From assembly GCA_030762175.1 (NCBI GenBank), contig CM060843.1:111135869-111199868 (forward strand): a DNA stretch of 64,000 bases. Direction: 5' to 3'. How positions within the stretch are numbered: the first letter of the stretch is position 1; each line of letters begins with the position of its first letter. The position numbers and the translations under genes are program-made. Positions 48,451 through 59,890 of the stretch are shown one piece after another. Origin of the DNA: Metallyticus violacea (lineage: Eukaryota > Arthropoda > Insecta > Mantodea > Metallyticidae). The notes under the pieces are model-generated. The model saw only the letters and a list, made by a program, of their open reading frames with translations, had not been told where the DNA came from and searched no databases.

Positions 48451-50608
48451 GTTACCTGCCACAATTTAACATTTATTTATAGTCTGGAATAATTAGTGAT
48501 ACATTAATATACAATATATGTACATTGGTACATACATGATGGTATACCACCTCATTTTTATGCTGCTAGAGCAACTGTAAATCGACGATTATCAAATAAA
48601 TGAATAGGTCGTGGGAAGTTGACATACTTGCCTTTTCGTTATCATGACTTATATCCCATTTATTTCTATTATAAGGCTTATTAATTTTCACACCTATTGA
48701 AATGCCCGACATTTTGAACTAAAATGTCATCAGATACGGCAGATGTTTGAAAATAAGATATTTCATAATGCTGTGCTTGGAAGCTCATGGTAGTCATTTC
48801 GAGTACTTTCTTTAGAACAATGGGTTTAGTAAAAAAGTAATTAGATTGTTTATATGGAAATGTTGCATATTTATAGACACTATGGATTCCTCAAACGTTT
48901 CTAAAATGTTTAGTAACATGCTGTAAAATGTTATTAGTACTATAGGCATTAACAGAAACGAGTATTCATTGAACCAAATGGTTTTAATGACAATTGAGCA
49001 GAAACTGTTCGGACCACCATGATTGCGCATCTTGCAATTACTCCAAAAATGTTTACCTTATGTCCATAATGTGTTGGCGACAATAACTCAAACTCATTAT
49101 ACAACATTTTCATTTTAGGTTGGTACCACATTTAGGGCACAATTTTAAGTCCCACTTTCACGGACTGCGGACTGTTTAGCGAATATACACGCGATATAGT
49201 TAAAAATTGTGCTTGTATTATTTTAACTACAGGTTGTCAAAATCTGTGCTGTTTAAATATTTTTAAAAATTTGTTAAAAACTTAACAATTGTACTAGTTG
49301 CCATGTGAGGTATCCGTTTAATAATGAAACGTACTTTACAAAAGCTATACCAGAAATTCGGCCTTCTCTATAGTTTTTAATGTAATTTTCAACCTTAAGT
49401 TCATTCTTCATACATACATATATATAGTAGTCTCTGAACAGTTGAATTTTGGGATATAGCTCCTTACTCTGAGCCATATCAAAAACAAAACAATCACCTA
49501 CTTCCTCTGGAGATAAATGCCGCTAACCAAAACAATGTTTAAGCCGCTTACCAGCCTCAAAGAACTGTCTTGGAACACACTTGCTAGGCCAATACTTCGT
49601 ATGCCAACATGCCTGCCCCAGATGAAACCGACAACCCAAGAGTTCAGGGGCCTCACTCCATGTTGACTTAATTTATTCATGTATAGCAACCTCGAAATCT
49701 GCAACTATTCTCTTTGGTAGAAGTTGCAACCCTAAACATTCGCACTTTTCCTTTATGAAAAGAAACACCAAGGAATATTGCACACTGCTTTCGCGATCAT
49801 TAAGTTGCATAAAAGCTTCGTTAGTAGAAGACACCGATTGCAAGCTACTTACTCTTTCTTAAACTACAAGTAAGATTCTTGGTAGTTTGGGCATATGGTG
49901 ACGTCGTTCTCTGTAGATTGCTTCACGTAATAGTTTAACGTCAGTAAATGCAATACACAGCACAAATCTCGGGATTTTTATTAAATGTTTTGGATATTAC
50001 AATGCTTGGTTATTCACTTAAGTCGCTAGCCGCTTTCCTTTTACATGACGCACAAACTTTTTGACTTACAAGATTTCTTTCATTGCTATTGGTGATTATA
50101 ACCGACTATAGTTTTCGTAACAATGTCTAAGGATATTACTTTGGTAAGACAATGCTTAACTGCACAACGCCAACGTATACGTCCATCCATATATGTGTAC
50201 ACTTTACGAAACTTGAAACCATCTCTTACAAGTAAGTCTTTTGTCTATTACTACTCCCTTGAACCATATCCATGACAACCTACACTAGTCTGCCTCACAG
50301 TGTTTATGTCCCCCAACTAAATGTGCCCACGACTCAATGCAAACATGCCACCTGGGATAGTACACTAGTAGATAAATGCGCCGCAACTTAGATTTCGTGC
50401 GCTACCAACTGCACAAAAAAATTAATCGAAATGTCTTTGGCGCCAACCCATTACCCATCAATATAATCGTATCTCTCAATATCAAGCAAACAAGAAACGT
50501 GGCACAAAAGCAATGCACCTAAATTGTTTTGAAGAGAAGTAGGTACAACTTGTTAGAAAATGAAAATTACTAGAGAGAATTGCTCATGTGGGCTTACTTT
50601 TTTTTAAA
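48451..50608. other. unannotated AT-rich stretch
   Basis: About 2.2 kb without supported genes. Frames at 48812-49030, 49274-49477 and 49498-49704 (minus) lack recognised motifs. Confidence 0.42.
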
Positions 50609-51222
50609 TAGTATTTAACGCCCGTTTTTACTACTGAGGCACCACAGACGTTGATGATACATGAGATAAAATGATATATTTGGAAAGGAATTTTTAAAGA
50701 AAGGAAAAGTTCCAGGGCTAAGTTTAGAGTATCTCCCCGGCATTTACCTTTTATGAGGACTGAGGAAAACCTGAGAAAAACCTCAGTCACGGAGAACAGT
50801 CCAGGTGGAATTCTTTTCTTTCTTTCTTTCTTTCTTTCTTTCTTTTTTTTTTTTTTTTTTTTTTTTTGATTGATTTGTTTATGGACGCTCTTTAACATCT
50901 CAGGTCATCAGCGTCCCATTCAACTCAGGGCGTGAAACGGCCGACAAATTTTGCTCAGAGGCCTCTCTTTCAGGCTTGAGGTTCTTTTTCGTACCGTAAA
51001 TGTACGTCACGGGACCCACGGCTTTACTTCCCTTCCGAAGGAAGCCATACTTAGGATTTTTACACCAGAAAAAATCCATCGGTCCTGGCGGGCTCGAACC
51101 CGTGACCTTGGGTGTAGGCAAGTATGGTAACCACTACATCACCAGGACCGACTGGTGGAATTCGAACCCTAGACCTCCCACTCACGAGTCCGCGCCTTAA
51201 CGATCTCGGTCACCCGTGGCGG
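50609..51222 (-). mobile_element. SINE-A copy 10, split by an inserted SINE-B
   Basis: The body and 3' end occupy 50609-50813 and the tRNA head occupies 51154-51222 on the minus strand. Between them lies a complete SINE-B in the same orientation. The head keeps a good A box (TGACCGAGATCGTTAAGGC) and B box (GGTTCGAATTCC). The break point is directly downstream of the B box, so the head remains a complete promoter that now reads into SINE-B. Confidence 0.95.
50814..51153 (-). mobile_element. SINE-B copy 6 nested in SINE-A, long tail, TSD
   Basis: Full-length on the minus strand: head GGTCCTGGTGATGTAGTGGT, B box GGGTTCGAGCC, family hairpin and body, 3' end AAAGAGCGTCCATAAACAAA. The tail is an A23-type run followed by GAAAG repeats, seen on plus as CTTT repeats and T run (50814-50867). 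Both sides carry GGTGGAATTC (50804-50813 and 51154-51163), a perfect 10-bp target duplication. The long tail and perfect duplication suggest a recent insertion. Confidence 0.96.
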
Positions 51223-52246
51223 TATGCCGCCTTAGTGATTACTTATTGAAAGTGGCATGTATTTTAATTCAAAATTTTAAAATATTAAAACAGTGAACAT
51301 TTTTTTTTCCTCCAAACAATTACAACTTTGAAGCAGATTTCAATTTCTTTCCACGATTAAGAATATTACCTAAGATGTACACCATTTATATTACAAGAAA
51401 TAATAAACATTCCCTGGTGTTTTAAAGAACAGAAATATCACGTATAGCAGATTATCGAAAAAAAAAAAAAAACCTATTCAACTGGGATAAAAGTAACGTA
51501 TTTTTATACATTATCTAATAAGAAATATCTTTACCTACGACACAACCAATCGTCTCTAAAACCTGCAGTAATCAACATGCAGCGTCAAAACGTTACAGAA
51601 AAACCAGTATTTAAAAATATATAACGCATATTTATAAACATTAATTTTTGCGGAACAAAGAAGACAGCATCATAACTTTAGGATATTTTTAAAGATATAA
51701 AAATGTTCGTTCATATTCGCGTACATTTTTAAGTCATTTGCATTTGTTATTATATATTTGTTATTATTTGTTCGTATATAGCTTATTTGCTCAACAAATT
51801 GTCTAATAACCACGGAAGAATCCTGTACAGTAGTTCTGGTTCGATCTGTTGCATTTTTAATTTACTCATATTGTGCGATATTCTGAAACACGCCAGGCCC
51901 ATACCAACTCAAATTCTAAACTGTAGATAGCTTTCATTATTATTGATGTAAACATCCTTAAAAATGCATGGCCTGCGTTGATGATACTGAACCAAATAGC
52001 GGCATTGTCATATGCACATTTTATTACGAGAAAGGTCACATAACCGTGTTTGGAATCAATGCATGTTTTTAATTAATTATAATAAAATGGAATAAACTGC
52101 ATTTATGGAATCTGACACGTAAATAATAAACAGACAGTAATATAATAAACAATTTTAAATTTAAAAATAATAAATATAAAGCCATAAAGAGGATGTACCA
52201 TTTCCTGCCTAAATCTGCCATTCTATCAGTTGCTACTATATACATA
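51223..52246. other. unannotated AT-rich stretch
   Basis: No gene or repeat recognised. Confidence 0.45.
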
Positions 52247-53108
52247 CCGAGGGTGCCAAACAATATATACACACTTTCACAATAGATATCTATTTAATAT
52301 ATTTCAAAGCTGGACCGAAAAACAGCAGTAATGTGTAGTATGATGTTCTGTAAATAAATGTGACTCACAATATCATAGCGTTACTAGGTGACAGATAAAT
52401 CAACAATGAAAAATGAAGCCAAGATTATCGTATGATGTTCTGTAAACAGATGTGACTAACATTACGTTATGCTACCTTTGCTACAAAAAACTGGAGCCAA
52501 GATTATCGTTTGAACAGCGGAAAGCAATTTTGAAGTGGTATTGGAACACCGAGAATGATCTTGAAGTTTAAGGGCAATGGAAACGTTTGTATAGAACCCG
52601 AATAACAAATGGACGCATTCGAGACAAATTTGAGACTCGTGGTACCGTATGCGAAGTTCACCAGGGCAAATCTGAGAGACCTCGTACAGCAAACAAGTTC
52701 CCCGTCCTCGGCTATGGTTTTGGAACGTTTTGAACACTCACCGCTGAAATGTACAAAGCAATATGCACTGAGTTTCCACCCCGTTCTCCAGATCTAACTC
52801 CGTTGGAATTCTACCTATGGGGAACTTTTAAGGATGTTGTATACCGTAGAAAACCAGCTACACTGACAGCACTTCGGGAATAAATTGAAACTGCCCAACT
52901 GCTGAGTACACTTTCGCAAATGTTGCTCAATCGTAGTTCAATGTACTCAGAAGTGTATCCATGCCGATGGTGGACATTTTGGACAACTGTTGTAACTGTA
53001 AAAGCATAAGACGATTAGTGCTCATCATTTTCTGTTTGTGTGAATTTAGAGTTGTTATGTTAACACAATATTTTCTTTACTTTAAGTGTGTATACATTTT
53101 TGGCACCC

Positions 53109-53112
<4 letters not shown>
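52247..53112 (+). mobile_element. Tc1-like non-autonomous element 3, longest copy
   Basis: The ends CCGAGGGTGCCAAA and the inverse of CAGAGGGTGCCAAAAATG are flanked by TA (52245-52246 and 53113-53114). Transposase pieces read in order. LSFEQRKAILKWYW near 52506 is the N-terminal helix-turn-helix. IRDKFETRGTVCEVHQGKS at 52617-52673 is followed by SSPSSAMVLERF in another frame. After a deletion comes PRSPDLTPLEFYLWGTFKDV from 52783, the block with the third acidic residue, followed by VYRRKPATLTALRE and a C-terminal tail near 52970. The region holding the first two catalytic Asp residues is missing. There is also an internal duplication (52339-52430 and 52431-52508). Confidence 0.88.

Positions 53113-53114
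<2 letters not shown>

Positions 53115-53155
<41 letters not shown>
53115..53155. repeat. (AT)n microsatellite
   Basis: About 20 AT units immediately abutting the TA target site of the Tc1-like element. The transposon probably inserted into, or seeded, this repeat. Confidence 0.95.
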
Positions 53156-53158
<3 letters not shown>

Positions 53159-53326
53159 CAATATGCAATTACGATTTATTCCGTGATTCGAAATGTATAA
53201 GTTTGAACTGAAAGTTATGGAATTTATAAATGGCATTTAAAATATATTGCATACATAACGCAAAATAAAACAATGCTATTTCACTTGTTTTATTATAATG
53301 TATCATGCTATACATTTATTTGGACC
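53156..53326. other. short spacer
   Basis: AT-rich sequence between the microsatellite and SINE-B copy 7. Confidence 0.5.
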
Positions 53327-53339
53327 TCGATCTCCAAGG

Positions 53340-53618
53340 GTCGGTCCTGGTGGTGTACTGGTTACCATACTTGCCTCCTTCAAACCCGGCCAGGACCGAT
53401 GGATTTTTTCGGGCGTAAAAATCGTAAGTATGGTTTCCTTCGGAAGGGAAGCAAAGCCGTGGGTCCCGTGTCGTACATTTGCGGCACGAAAAAGAACCTC
53501 AAGCCTGAAAGAGAGGCCTCTGAGCAAAATTTGTCGGCCGTTTCACGCCCCGAGTTGAATGGGACGCTGATGACCTGAGCTGTTAAAGAGCGTCCTTAAA
53601 TAAATCAATAAAAAAAAA
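53340..53618 (+). mobile_element. SINE-B copy 7 with target-site duplication
   Basis: Full-length on the plus strand. The head starts GTCGGTCCTGGTGGTGTACT. The 7-base GGTCCTG pairs with CAGGACC 50 bases later, an intact tRNA-type acceptor stem, although the anticodon and T-arm region has a deletion that removes the usual GGGTTCGA part of the B box. Body and hairpin are well conserved; the tail is AATAAATCAATAAAAAAAAA. It is flanked by TCGATCTCCAAGG (53327-53339) and TCGATCTCTAAGG (53619-53631), 13 bases with one mismatch. Confidence 0.96.
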
Positions 53619-53631
53619 TCGATCTCTAAGG

Positions 53632-54475
53632 CAATAGATTCCTGGCAGTTTGCCGGCCAATGCATTCACACAAGCCCTATAATCATATACTATAGACAGT
53701 TGGCAAAACGGAATACACACACAAGCATCTTTATACATCAGGAAATGCAGAAGGAATGAACAAAAAAAAAAAAAAAAACAAAAAAAAAAAAAACAAAAAA
53801 AAAAATAAAAAAATAAATTAGAGCATATTTTTTTTTTTTAAATGTTATGTCTGCAACACTTGACTTTTTAAAAAGGTTAAAATTTTTCGCCATTTAACGT
53901 TAAAGCCTTTTCTTTCTTTCTCATATGCTGTTTAGCAGTTCATGTAATGTTAGCGGATTTGAACAAAGATGTAACACTTCAACAAATCATTTCCAGGAAT
54001 AAGTTGTTTAAGTTAACAATATTAATTTATAATGTAATGATAAAGAACCGTTGCTTTTAATTTATATTATCTGCTTTATGGGAAACTCTCAGCAGTCCTG
54101 CTATTTTCATAATACACTTACAAAGGAAACGAACCAGTTTATTGTGGTTGAGATAACTGTCTGTAACCGCAATTAAAAATGCGTTCCTCAATGCTTCTCT
54201 TTTACCGCTTTTTTATTCATTTCGAGAAGAACTAGCTATCTTTATGCTCGAGTGACTTTGAATTCAAATGCGTTTGAATTCATTCTCCTTTTTTCCAATA
54301 TTCCAAATTCATTGCAGCAGTCTGTATGGAAACCCGAACACCTAAACGGAAATTCCACTATTTTCCGGTTTTGCGCAACTATTGTTACTCTCTTAGGGAG
54401 CAAGAAATGGTGATGAAGGTCAATAACTTCAGGCCGATTTTGCTAGCCTACTTTCACGCAAATAAATTAGGTTAA
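53632..54475. other. unannotated stretch with an A-rich tract
   Basis: A-rich low complexity at 53760-53817 (A runs broken by C and T). No gene supported. Confidence 0.45.
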
Positions 54476-54585
54476 TCTTCTTGTTCTTGTTCTTGCTCTT
54501 GTTCTTGTTCTTCTTCTCATTATTATTACATTTCTTCTCATTATTATTACATTTATGTATTTATTTACTTATTTATTTATTACAA
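54476..54585. repeat. TTGTTC hexamer tandem repeat and 22-bp duplication
   Basis: Begins with five or six units of TTGTTC/TTGCTC. Then a unit close to TTCTTCTCATTATTATTACA is repeated twice, followed by ATTT repeats. Confidence 0.85.
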
Positions 54586-54892
54586 AATTTAGTCCTCCTC
54601 TCTAATTTTGGGGGATAATTAAACCTCTTCATTTCATTCTTGTGTCCCTTCTTATGCTAGTGAGCTTCTTCTGTTAAAAAATTAAAATAAACCGAGTGTC
54701 CCAGATTTTCTGGCACCACAAATAAATAAATGTTCTTCCTTGAAGTTGTCTTTTTGGAGGTCTACATTAAGTGGTACAGACAATTACAAGTTTAAAACGC
54801 TTATATTTTTCGATGGCTTGCCCTAATGCTTCGAGTCCAAAGAAAAAAAGAAATCATGGCAGCTGCAATTTAAATGTTTATAAGAAGCACAC
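54586..54892. other. unannotated spacer
   Basis: Contains CCGAGTGTCCCAGATTTTCT near 54691, which resembles a Tc1-like terminal repeat, but no partner end was found. Confidence 0.35.
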
Positions 54893-56391
54893 GAGGGCAG
54901 GTCCATAAGTTTCCGAACTAACTATTTTCTAGATATGATAAAGACAAAAAATATATTTCACTATTCAATATAGTTGCCCTTTATTGCAATACAATTCTCA
55001 CATCGTTGGAGTAACATTTCAACAGCCCCCCCCCCCAAATATTCAGAAGTATTGTCTGCAAAATGGACATAAACAGCATCCAGCTCTTCTTCATCACACT
55101 TAAATTTCCTTCCTCGAAAGCCCTTCTTGGGTCTTGAGAAGAGGAAATAGTCGCTGGGAGCTAGAGCAGGGATTTAGGGTGGATAGTCGATCTCCTTGAA
55201 TACACATTTCTTCACAGCTTCCTTTGCAACAAGTGTGCACAAGCGCGTTGTCGTGAAGAAGGGGCTCACCATCACTCAGCTTTTCTCGCCTTTTCTCTTT
55301 GATGGAAGTACGTAGTCTGTGCATAGTACTCCCCATTTACTGTGGTGTTCCTCTCCTTGAAGTCAATGAAGAATATTCCTTCACAGTCCCAAAAGATTGT
55401 GGCCATGATCTTCTTGGTTGGCTGAGTGACATTGGCCTTTAGAGGAGGTGCTTCTACAGGTGTAAGCCACTCCATTGATTCTCGTTTGGATAAGGGATCA
55501 ATGTAGAGGATAATAGTTTCATCTCCTGTAACAATGGTTTGCAGAACTTCTCTCTCGTTGCCACGGTAGAGCTTCAAAAATGTCTGACAACAGATGACTC
55601 GTTACTGCTTTTAGACTGAGGAAAGAAGTCTGGACACTCATCTTGCACTAACCATATTCAGGTTAAATGTTCATGAATAATTCGAAAGACTGTTGTTTTA
55701 GAAAGGCCCAACCTTGCTGCTATTTCTGTAACTTTGAGCGTAGGTTTTCCATAATTTCTCCTTCCACAAGAGCGATGTTTTTTGGAGTGAGCATCTACAA
55801 GGGCCGACCTGCACGCTCTTCCTCTTCAACGCTTTCTTGACCCATTCGAAAAAGTTTGGCCAATACTTTTACATAGAATATGAGTGGGATGCTTCCCCAT
55901 CGTTGTTTAATTTCATTTGGAGTAAGTCGTTCTGTTGTGAAGAACTAAGCACGACAATCAAATTGAACATGTCACAATAGCTTCTTTGTGCAACTATATC
56001 TGAACAAACATAGCGGAGCGTAAATTACAGCTGCAATTATTAACATCAGCGTCCCATTCTATTCAGGGTGTGAAACGGCCGAAAAATTTGCTCATTTCTT
56101 TCAGGCTTGAGGTTCTTTTTCGTGCCATAAATGCACGACACGGGACCCATGGCTTTACTTCCCTTCCGAAGGAAGCCATACTTAGGAGTTTTACGCCCGA
56201 AAAAAACCATCGATCTTGCCCGGGTTTGAACCCGTGATCTTGGGTTTAGAAGACAAGTATGGTTACCACTATTTCACCAGGAGTGACATTTATTATTTAT
56301 TTACTTAATTGATAAGTTATGACACCAGATAAGGCTTTTGTGAAGGAGATAATCCTTATCGGCGAGGCAAGAATCTTATGGACCTACACTT
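54893..56391 (-). mobile_element. mariner family 1, both ends present, interrupted by SINE-B
   Basis: TIRs: left CGAGGGCAGGTCCATAAG, right (inverted) CAAGTGTAGGTCCATAAG. Without the inserted SINE it is about 1.25 kb, a normal mariner length. On the minus strand VTGDETIILYIDPLSKRE (first Asp, near 55530) is followed by ATIFWDCEGIFFIDFKERN (55405-55349). A frame-disrupted HDNALVHT (second Asp, near 55240) and LAPSDYFLFSR (third Asp, near 55150) complete the set. At least two frameshifts break the enzyme. A C run at 55026-55036 lies in the 3' UTR at the same place as in the 8.2-kb copy. Confidence 0.92.
56041..56287 (-). mobile_element. SINE-B copy 8 inserted in a mariner
   Basis: On the minus strand: head (GTCACTCCTGGTGAAATAGT, B box GGGTTCAAACC), hairpin and body, ending at GACGCTGATGTTA so that the last ~25 bases and tail are missing. 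The junctions interrupt the mariner between GCTGCAATTAT and a copy of the sequence continuing TTTACTTAATTGATAAG, as shown by the uninterrupted homologous region at 25283-25310. The target duplication is unclear (about ATTATT). Confidence 0.92.
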
Positions 56392-57959
56392 GTCCCTGAG
56401 CAGTTCCTAAATTCCTTTATCTAATTGTGTAAATATTTAAAAGCATTAGGCGTATTCTAGTAAAGAAACTGAGCTACTCACCTGATACTTATAGATTAGC
56501 CCGCAATTTGCATAATGAGCACAAGATGGCTTTATCTCTCTGGGACTATTTAAAAACATGGCGTTCATTCGGTTTCATGAATTATTATAAACAAGGTCAA
56601 TATGAGGAATACACATTTTATTGCACACACTTCCGCAGACCAAAATAAAAACAAGGATTTATTAACACATTAAACAGAATTCTTAACTTTTATGATGGTT
56701 AATTTATTAATTATAAGAAAGTTACTTATATGAATCCAAGATTTGCGCAATGGCGCTATTAACTATCTTCTGGATTAGGGATGAAATCTTCTATCACAAA
56801 ACTTAACCCAGTACGTCGCACTTTGTACTGGGAAAAATATATCATTAAGGTGGCAGAATGTGTCCGTAAAGCGAAGGGAAGGTTTCAAAATATTTATGAT
56901 ATATCCGTAAACATTATTTTTTTCAAATACATGCTGTATAACCGATCAACTCGAGATATTTTTCTTTACGTGTTTAGTGAAATTATATGTGGATTTTGTG
57001 TCCCTACTCACCTCTAAGCAATTATTCCAGATCTTGCCACACATAATTGGTGTATGAGATTGAACATCTATAATTTTTATATGGTGCGTGAGGAACATCG
57101 CATGCTGTCACGTTCAGTTCAATGTAGGCCTGTGATTGTTCATTGGCGAATATCCTGACGTTATATCAATGAAGATAACCGGAATAACTATAGAACAGAT
57201 TCCTCTATAAATACAACCTTCTGTAAGAATTGTAGATCATTGTTCATCTCATCAAATTTCTGTACTAGAAAATAAAATATTTAGAGCAGAATGCCTGCAA
57301 CAGCTGCTGTTTGTAGCCCATAAAATAAAAATATTCATAAACATTTTTATTTAAACTTTGTGAATTGGCGTCTTTTTTAAGACCTGAACATGGATGCCGG
57401 CACGCACCTATTTCTAAGGACTCCTTTGGATGCTCTCCCGGATTGTCTTCACAATATTGTCATTAAGTAATGGCTAAAATGTTTTTGTACCCAACACTGT
57501 CAGTATCTTTAAGATGGCGGCACTGAGAGAAGATTTACCTCCATGTGATGTCTCTTCACTGAACACGCAGCGATATTCATTATGTGAACACGTCACCACA
57601 GGTCGTATTTGATGTTCCTCTCAACCTTCCACATCTTGACTAATTGGGGTGATTTGCGTCTCCGTCACAAAATTTTTCACGACTTTCCCCACTTCCGAAA
57701 TGCAGAACGGATATCGTCTTTTGTTTCGCCTGATTCTGATACTTCAGAAATCTGAAAGTGCGTATGGTTTTTCGCAAAACTTGCATCAATCTGGCAATCG
57801 ATTGTTTAAAATACACCACTTTTATAACGAACCCAAGTTTAATTGAGTAGTATATGTAAGCTCATAGAATGCATGGATTATTCGGGAAGATCTTGACCTG
57901 AGAAATAACAACAAAAATTTCACCTAATTTGTTTTTTAACATATTTTTTAATTCAGTTC
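56392..57959. other. unannotated stretch
   Basis: No gene recognised. The stretch 57370-57720 is more mixed in composition but has no named motif. Confidence 0.4.
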
Positions 57960-58500
57960 TCTTAAACTAAAAAAATTGACTTCAGTATAATATTGCTAAC
58001 TCGGCAAAATGTGTCTGTCTGAGTTATAGTCTCAATTTTTCTTCAGATTTTGGGAAATAAAACGACAAAGGATCCAAATCTTGCATTATAACAATCGTAA
58101 TCGATGCAACTTTGCTACCGTAATTGAAAAAATGTGCATGGTTGAATTGTCGTGGTCAAAATCGCATTTTCTTTGACAAAAGTGGACATTTGATTCAGAA
58201 ATGCTGCATAGTATTTTATGTTGATGGCATAGCACAAAGCCCTGAACATCCCACAAAACAGTGGTCACCTTGCCCGCAAATAGAACTGTGTGGCTTCTGC
58301 GGAGTTCTTTTTCCCTCTTGAACCCATTGTTTGAACAGTTGGTTCATCTGTGGCGTATAATGGTGAATCACATTTCATCGCTAGTATGTGACATTGCATA
58401 CATTTTGATTAAAATGCGTTTAAATATGTGCAATATTCCTGAGAAATGTTCATTCTGATCGAGAGTTAACAAACACGGCATTTTTCAATCCGAGAGTTTT
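57960..58500 (-). pseudogene. mariner family 3 transposase remnant
   Basis: On the minus strand, pieces follow the mariner order: SDEM at about 58351-58362 (first Asp of the usual TGDEM), then HHYTPQMNQLFKQWVQ in another frame, then KVTTVLWDVQGF (58268-58230), then DHDNSTMH (58163-58140, second Asp as in HDNARPH), then DLDPLSFYF near 58083-58057 where PDLAPSDFHLF is expected. The third Asp has become Ser. Spacing between the last two is about 33-34 codons, as in D34D. Several frameshifts. Different from families 1 and 2. Confidence 0.65.
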
Positions 58501-59020
58501 TCTCATATAGAAATATTTATGCAAGATATTCTAAATACAGTCTATTGAGATCTTCGCATCGGTGACTCACCTATGTACAATTACTGCTGATCATTTTATA
58601 GGGCATTGCAGGTATTTGCGATAATATCCTCGGTCGTTGGGGGGGGGCGTATTTTATGTTTATCATCAAAAATGAAAGAGCGGCTTCATTTAAATTCATT
58701 AATCCATTTCTTTACTATAGAAAATGATATTAAGAGTCTTTACAAACGGAATTAAGCTTCTTGGTCATATCGGTAAGCGTTAAACATTTAAAAACAATGT
58801 ATTTTGTCACAGCGCGACATTCCATTTAATAAACTTTTTTGAGCACCCTTCAATTTGTTTACTTTGCTCGATCATAGCAACCACAAACATTAAGTTTCAC
58901 TATAGCCATGTAACGGTCGATATTTTATATTTGATGATACTTCCAAGTACACAAAGCAGATGTGGCCATGATGATTTTATACACTTTCGTGACATTTAAA
59001 AAAACTTGTAATAATGCTTT
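58501..59020. other. unannotated; may include the mariner 3 N-terminal part
   Basis: A G8 run at about 58639-58646. No further conserved block can be read with confidence. Confidence 0.35.

Positions 59021-59071
<51 letters not shown>
59021..59071. repeat. (CA)n(TA)n compound microsatellite
   Basis: Five CA units followed by about nineteen TA units. Confidence 0.96.
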
Positions 59072-59076
<5 letters not shown>

Positions 59077-59107
59077 TACTACACTTTATTACACTGCACT
59101 TCTATAT

Positions 59108-59370
59108 CGCCACGGGTGGCCGAGATCATTAAGACGCGGACTCGTGAACGGGAGGTCTGGGGATCGATTCCCACTAGTACTGTCCTCCCTGATTGAGGTT
59201 TTTTCCAGATTTCCCTCAGTCCTCATTAATAGCAAATGCGGGGAGATACCTTAAACTTAGGCCTGAAACGTTTCCTTCCTTAAAATCCTTTCCTAGTTTA
59301 TCATTTCATTACATTTATCATCAGTGCTCACCGCCTGTGATGCCTCAGTAGTAAAAACGGTTAAAAACTA
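59108..59370 (+). mobile_element. SINE-A copy 11, near full length
   Basis: The head CGCCACGGGTGGCCGAGATC is the best preserved 5' end in the window. The A box reads TGGCCGAGATCATTAAGAC and the B box GGATCGATTCC. Hairpin, AATAGCAAATGCGGGGAGAT and 3' blocks follow, ending GTAGTAAAAACGGTTAAAAA. Confidence 0.93.
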
Positions 59371-59890
59371 CTACACTACACAAAAGTTAAATTACCATTT
59401 TATGCAAACAGTACAACTTTATTACAGTAAAACTTATAAATCGGCGTTTCTGCTAGAGATGAAGAAATTTCTTTAGGCTCCAAAATAAATTTCTTAAGGC
59501 AAAATAATTACCATATCAGGGCTTTTATTGATTAAAGCAATAAATTAATAAACTAAAATAATTTTATTGACACTGTTAGGTCAATGTGTTACACTCTTCT
59601 AATCTAATAAATATTAACAATTACGACCAGTTCAAAAAATAGAAAAAACCAAAACAAAAAACCAAGAGTGCCAGAGGAAAAATTGCACTATTGCATTCAA
59701 CATTAAAACCTATATTATACACACTTAATTTCATTCAATAAAATTGAGTGAGCCGTTGCTCACCGTTATAAAATAAAATGTCTTAGTCGTGTTGAAAAAA
59801 TAAATACATATTTCCTAAAATGATTTTATATTTACAAACATAATGGAAAGTTAAACAGAAAACAGCCCCAGAAATATGATTTTTTTTATG
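59371..59890. other. unannotated AT-rich spacer
   Basis: No signal recognised between the two SINE-A copies. Confidence 0.45.

Noticed and set aside
50584..50898. Minus-strand open frame starting with a Lys-rich stretch
   Set aside because: It reads through the tail of SINE-B and the body of SINE-A; not a gene.
53273..53578. Overlapping frames of 86-101 codons on plus and 74 on minus
   Set aside because: They lie within SINE-B copy 7; the same peptide words recur in other SINE-B copies, showing repeat-derived shadows.
54691..54715. CCGAGTGTCCCAGATTTTCT as a Tc1-like terminal repeat
   Set aside because: No inverted partner within several kb and no TA-flanked second end.
59108..59180. Possible functional tRNA gene (A and B boxes)
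   Set aside because: It is followed by the SINE-A body and repeated eleven more times; the head has no clean anticodon arm. All B-box matches in the window belong to SINE-like elements.
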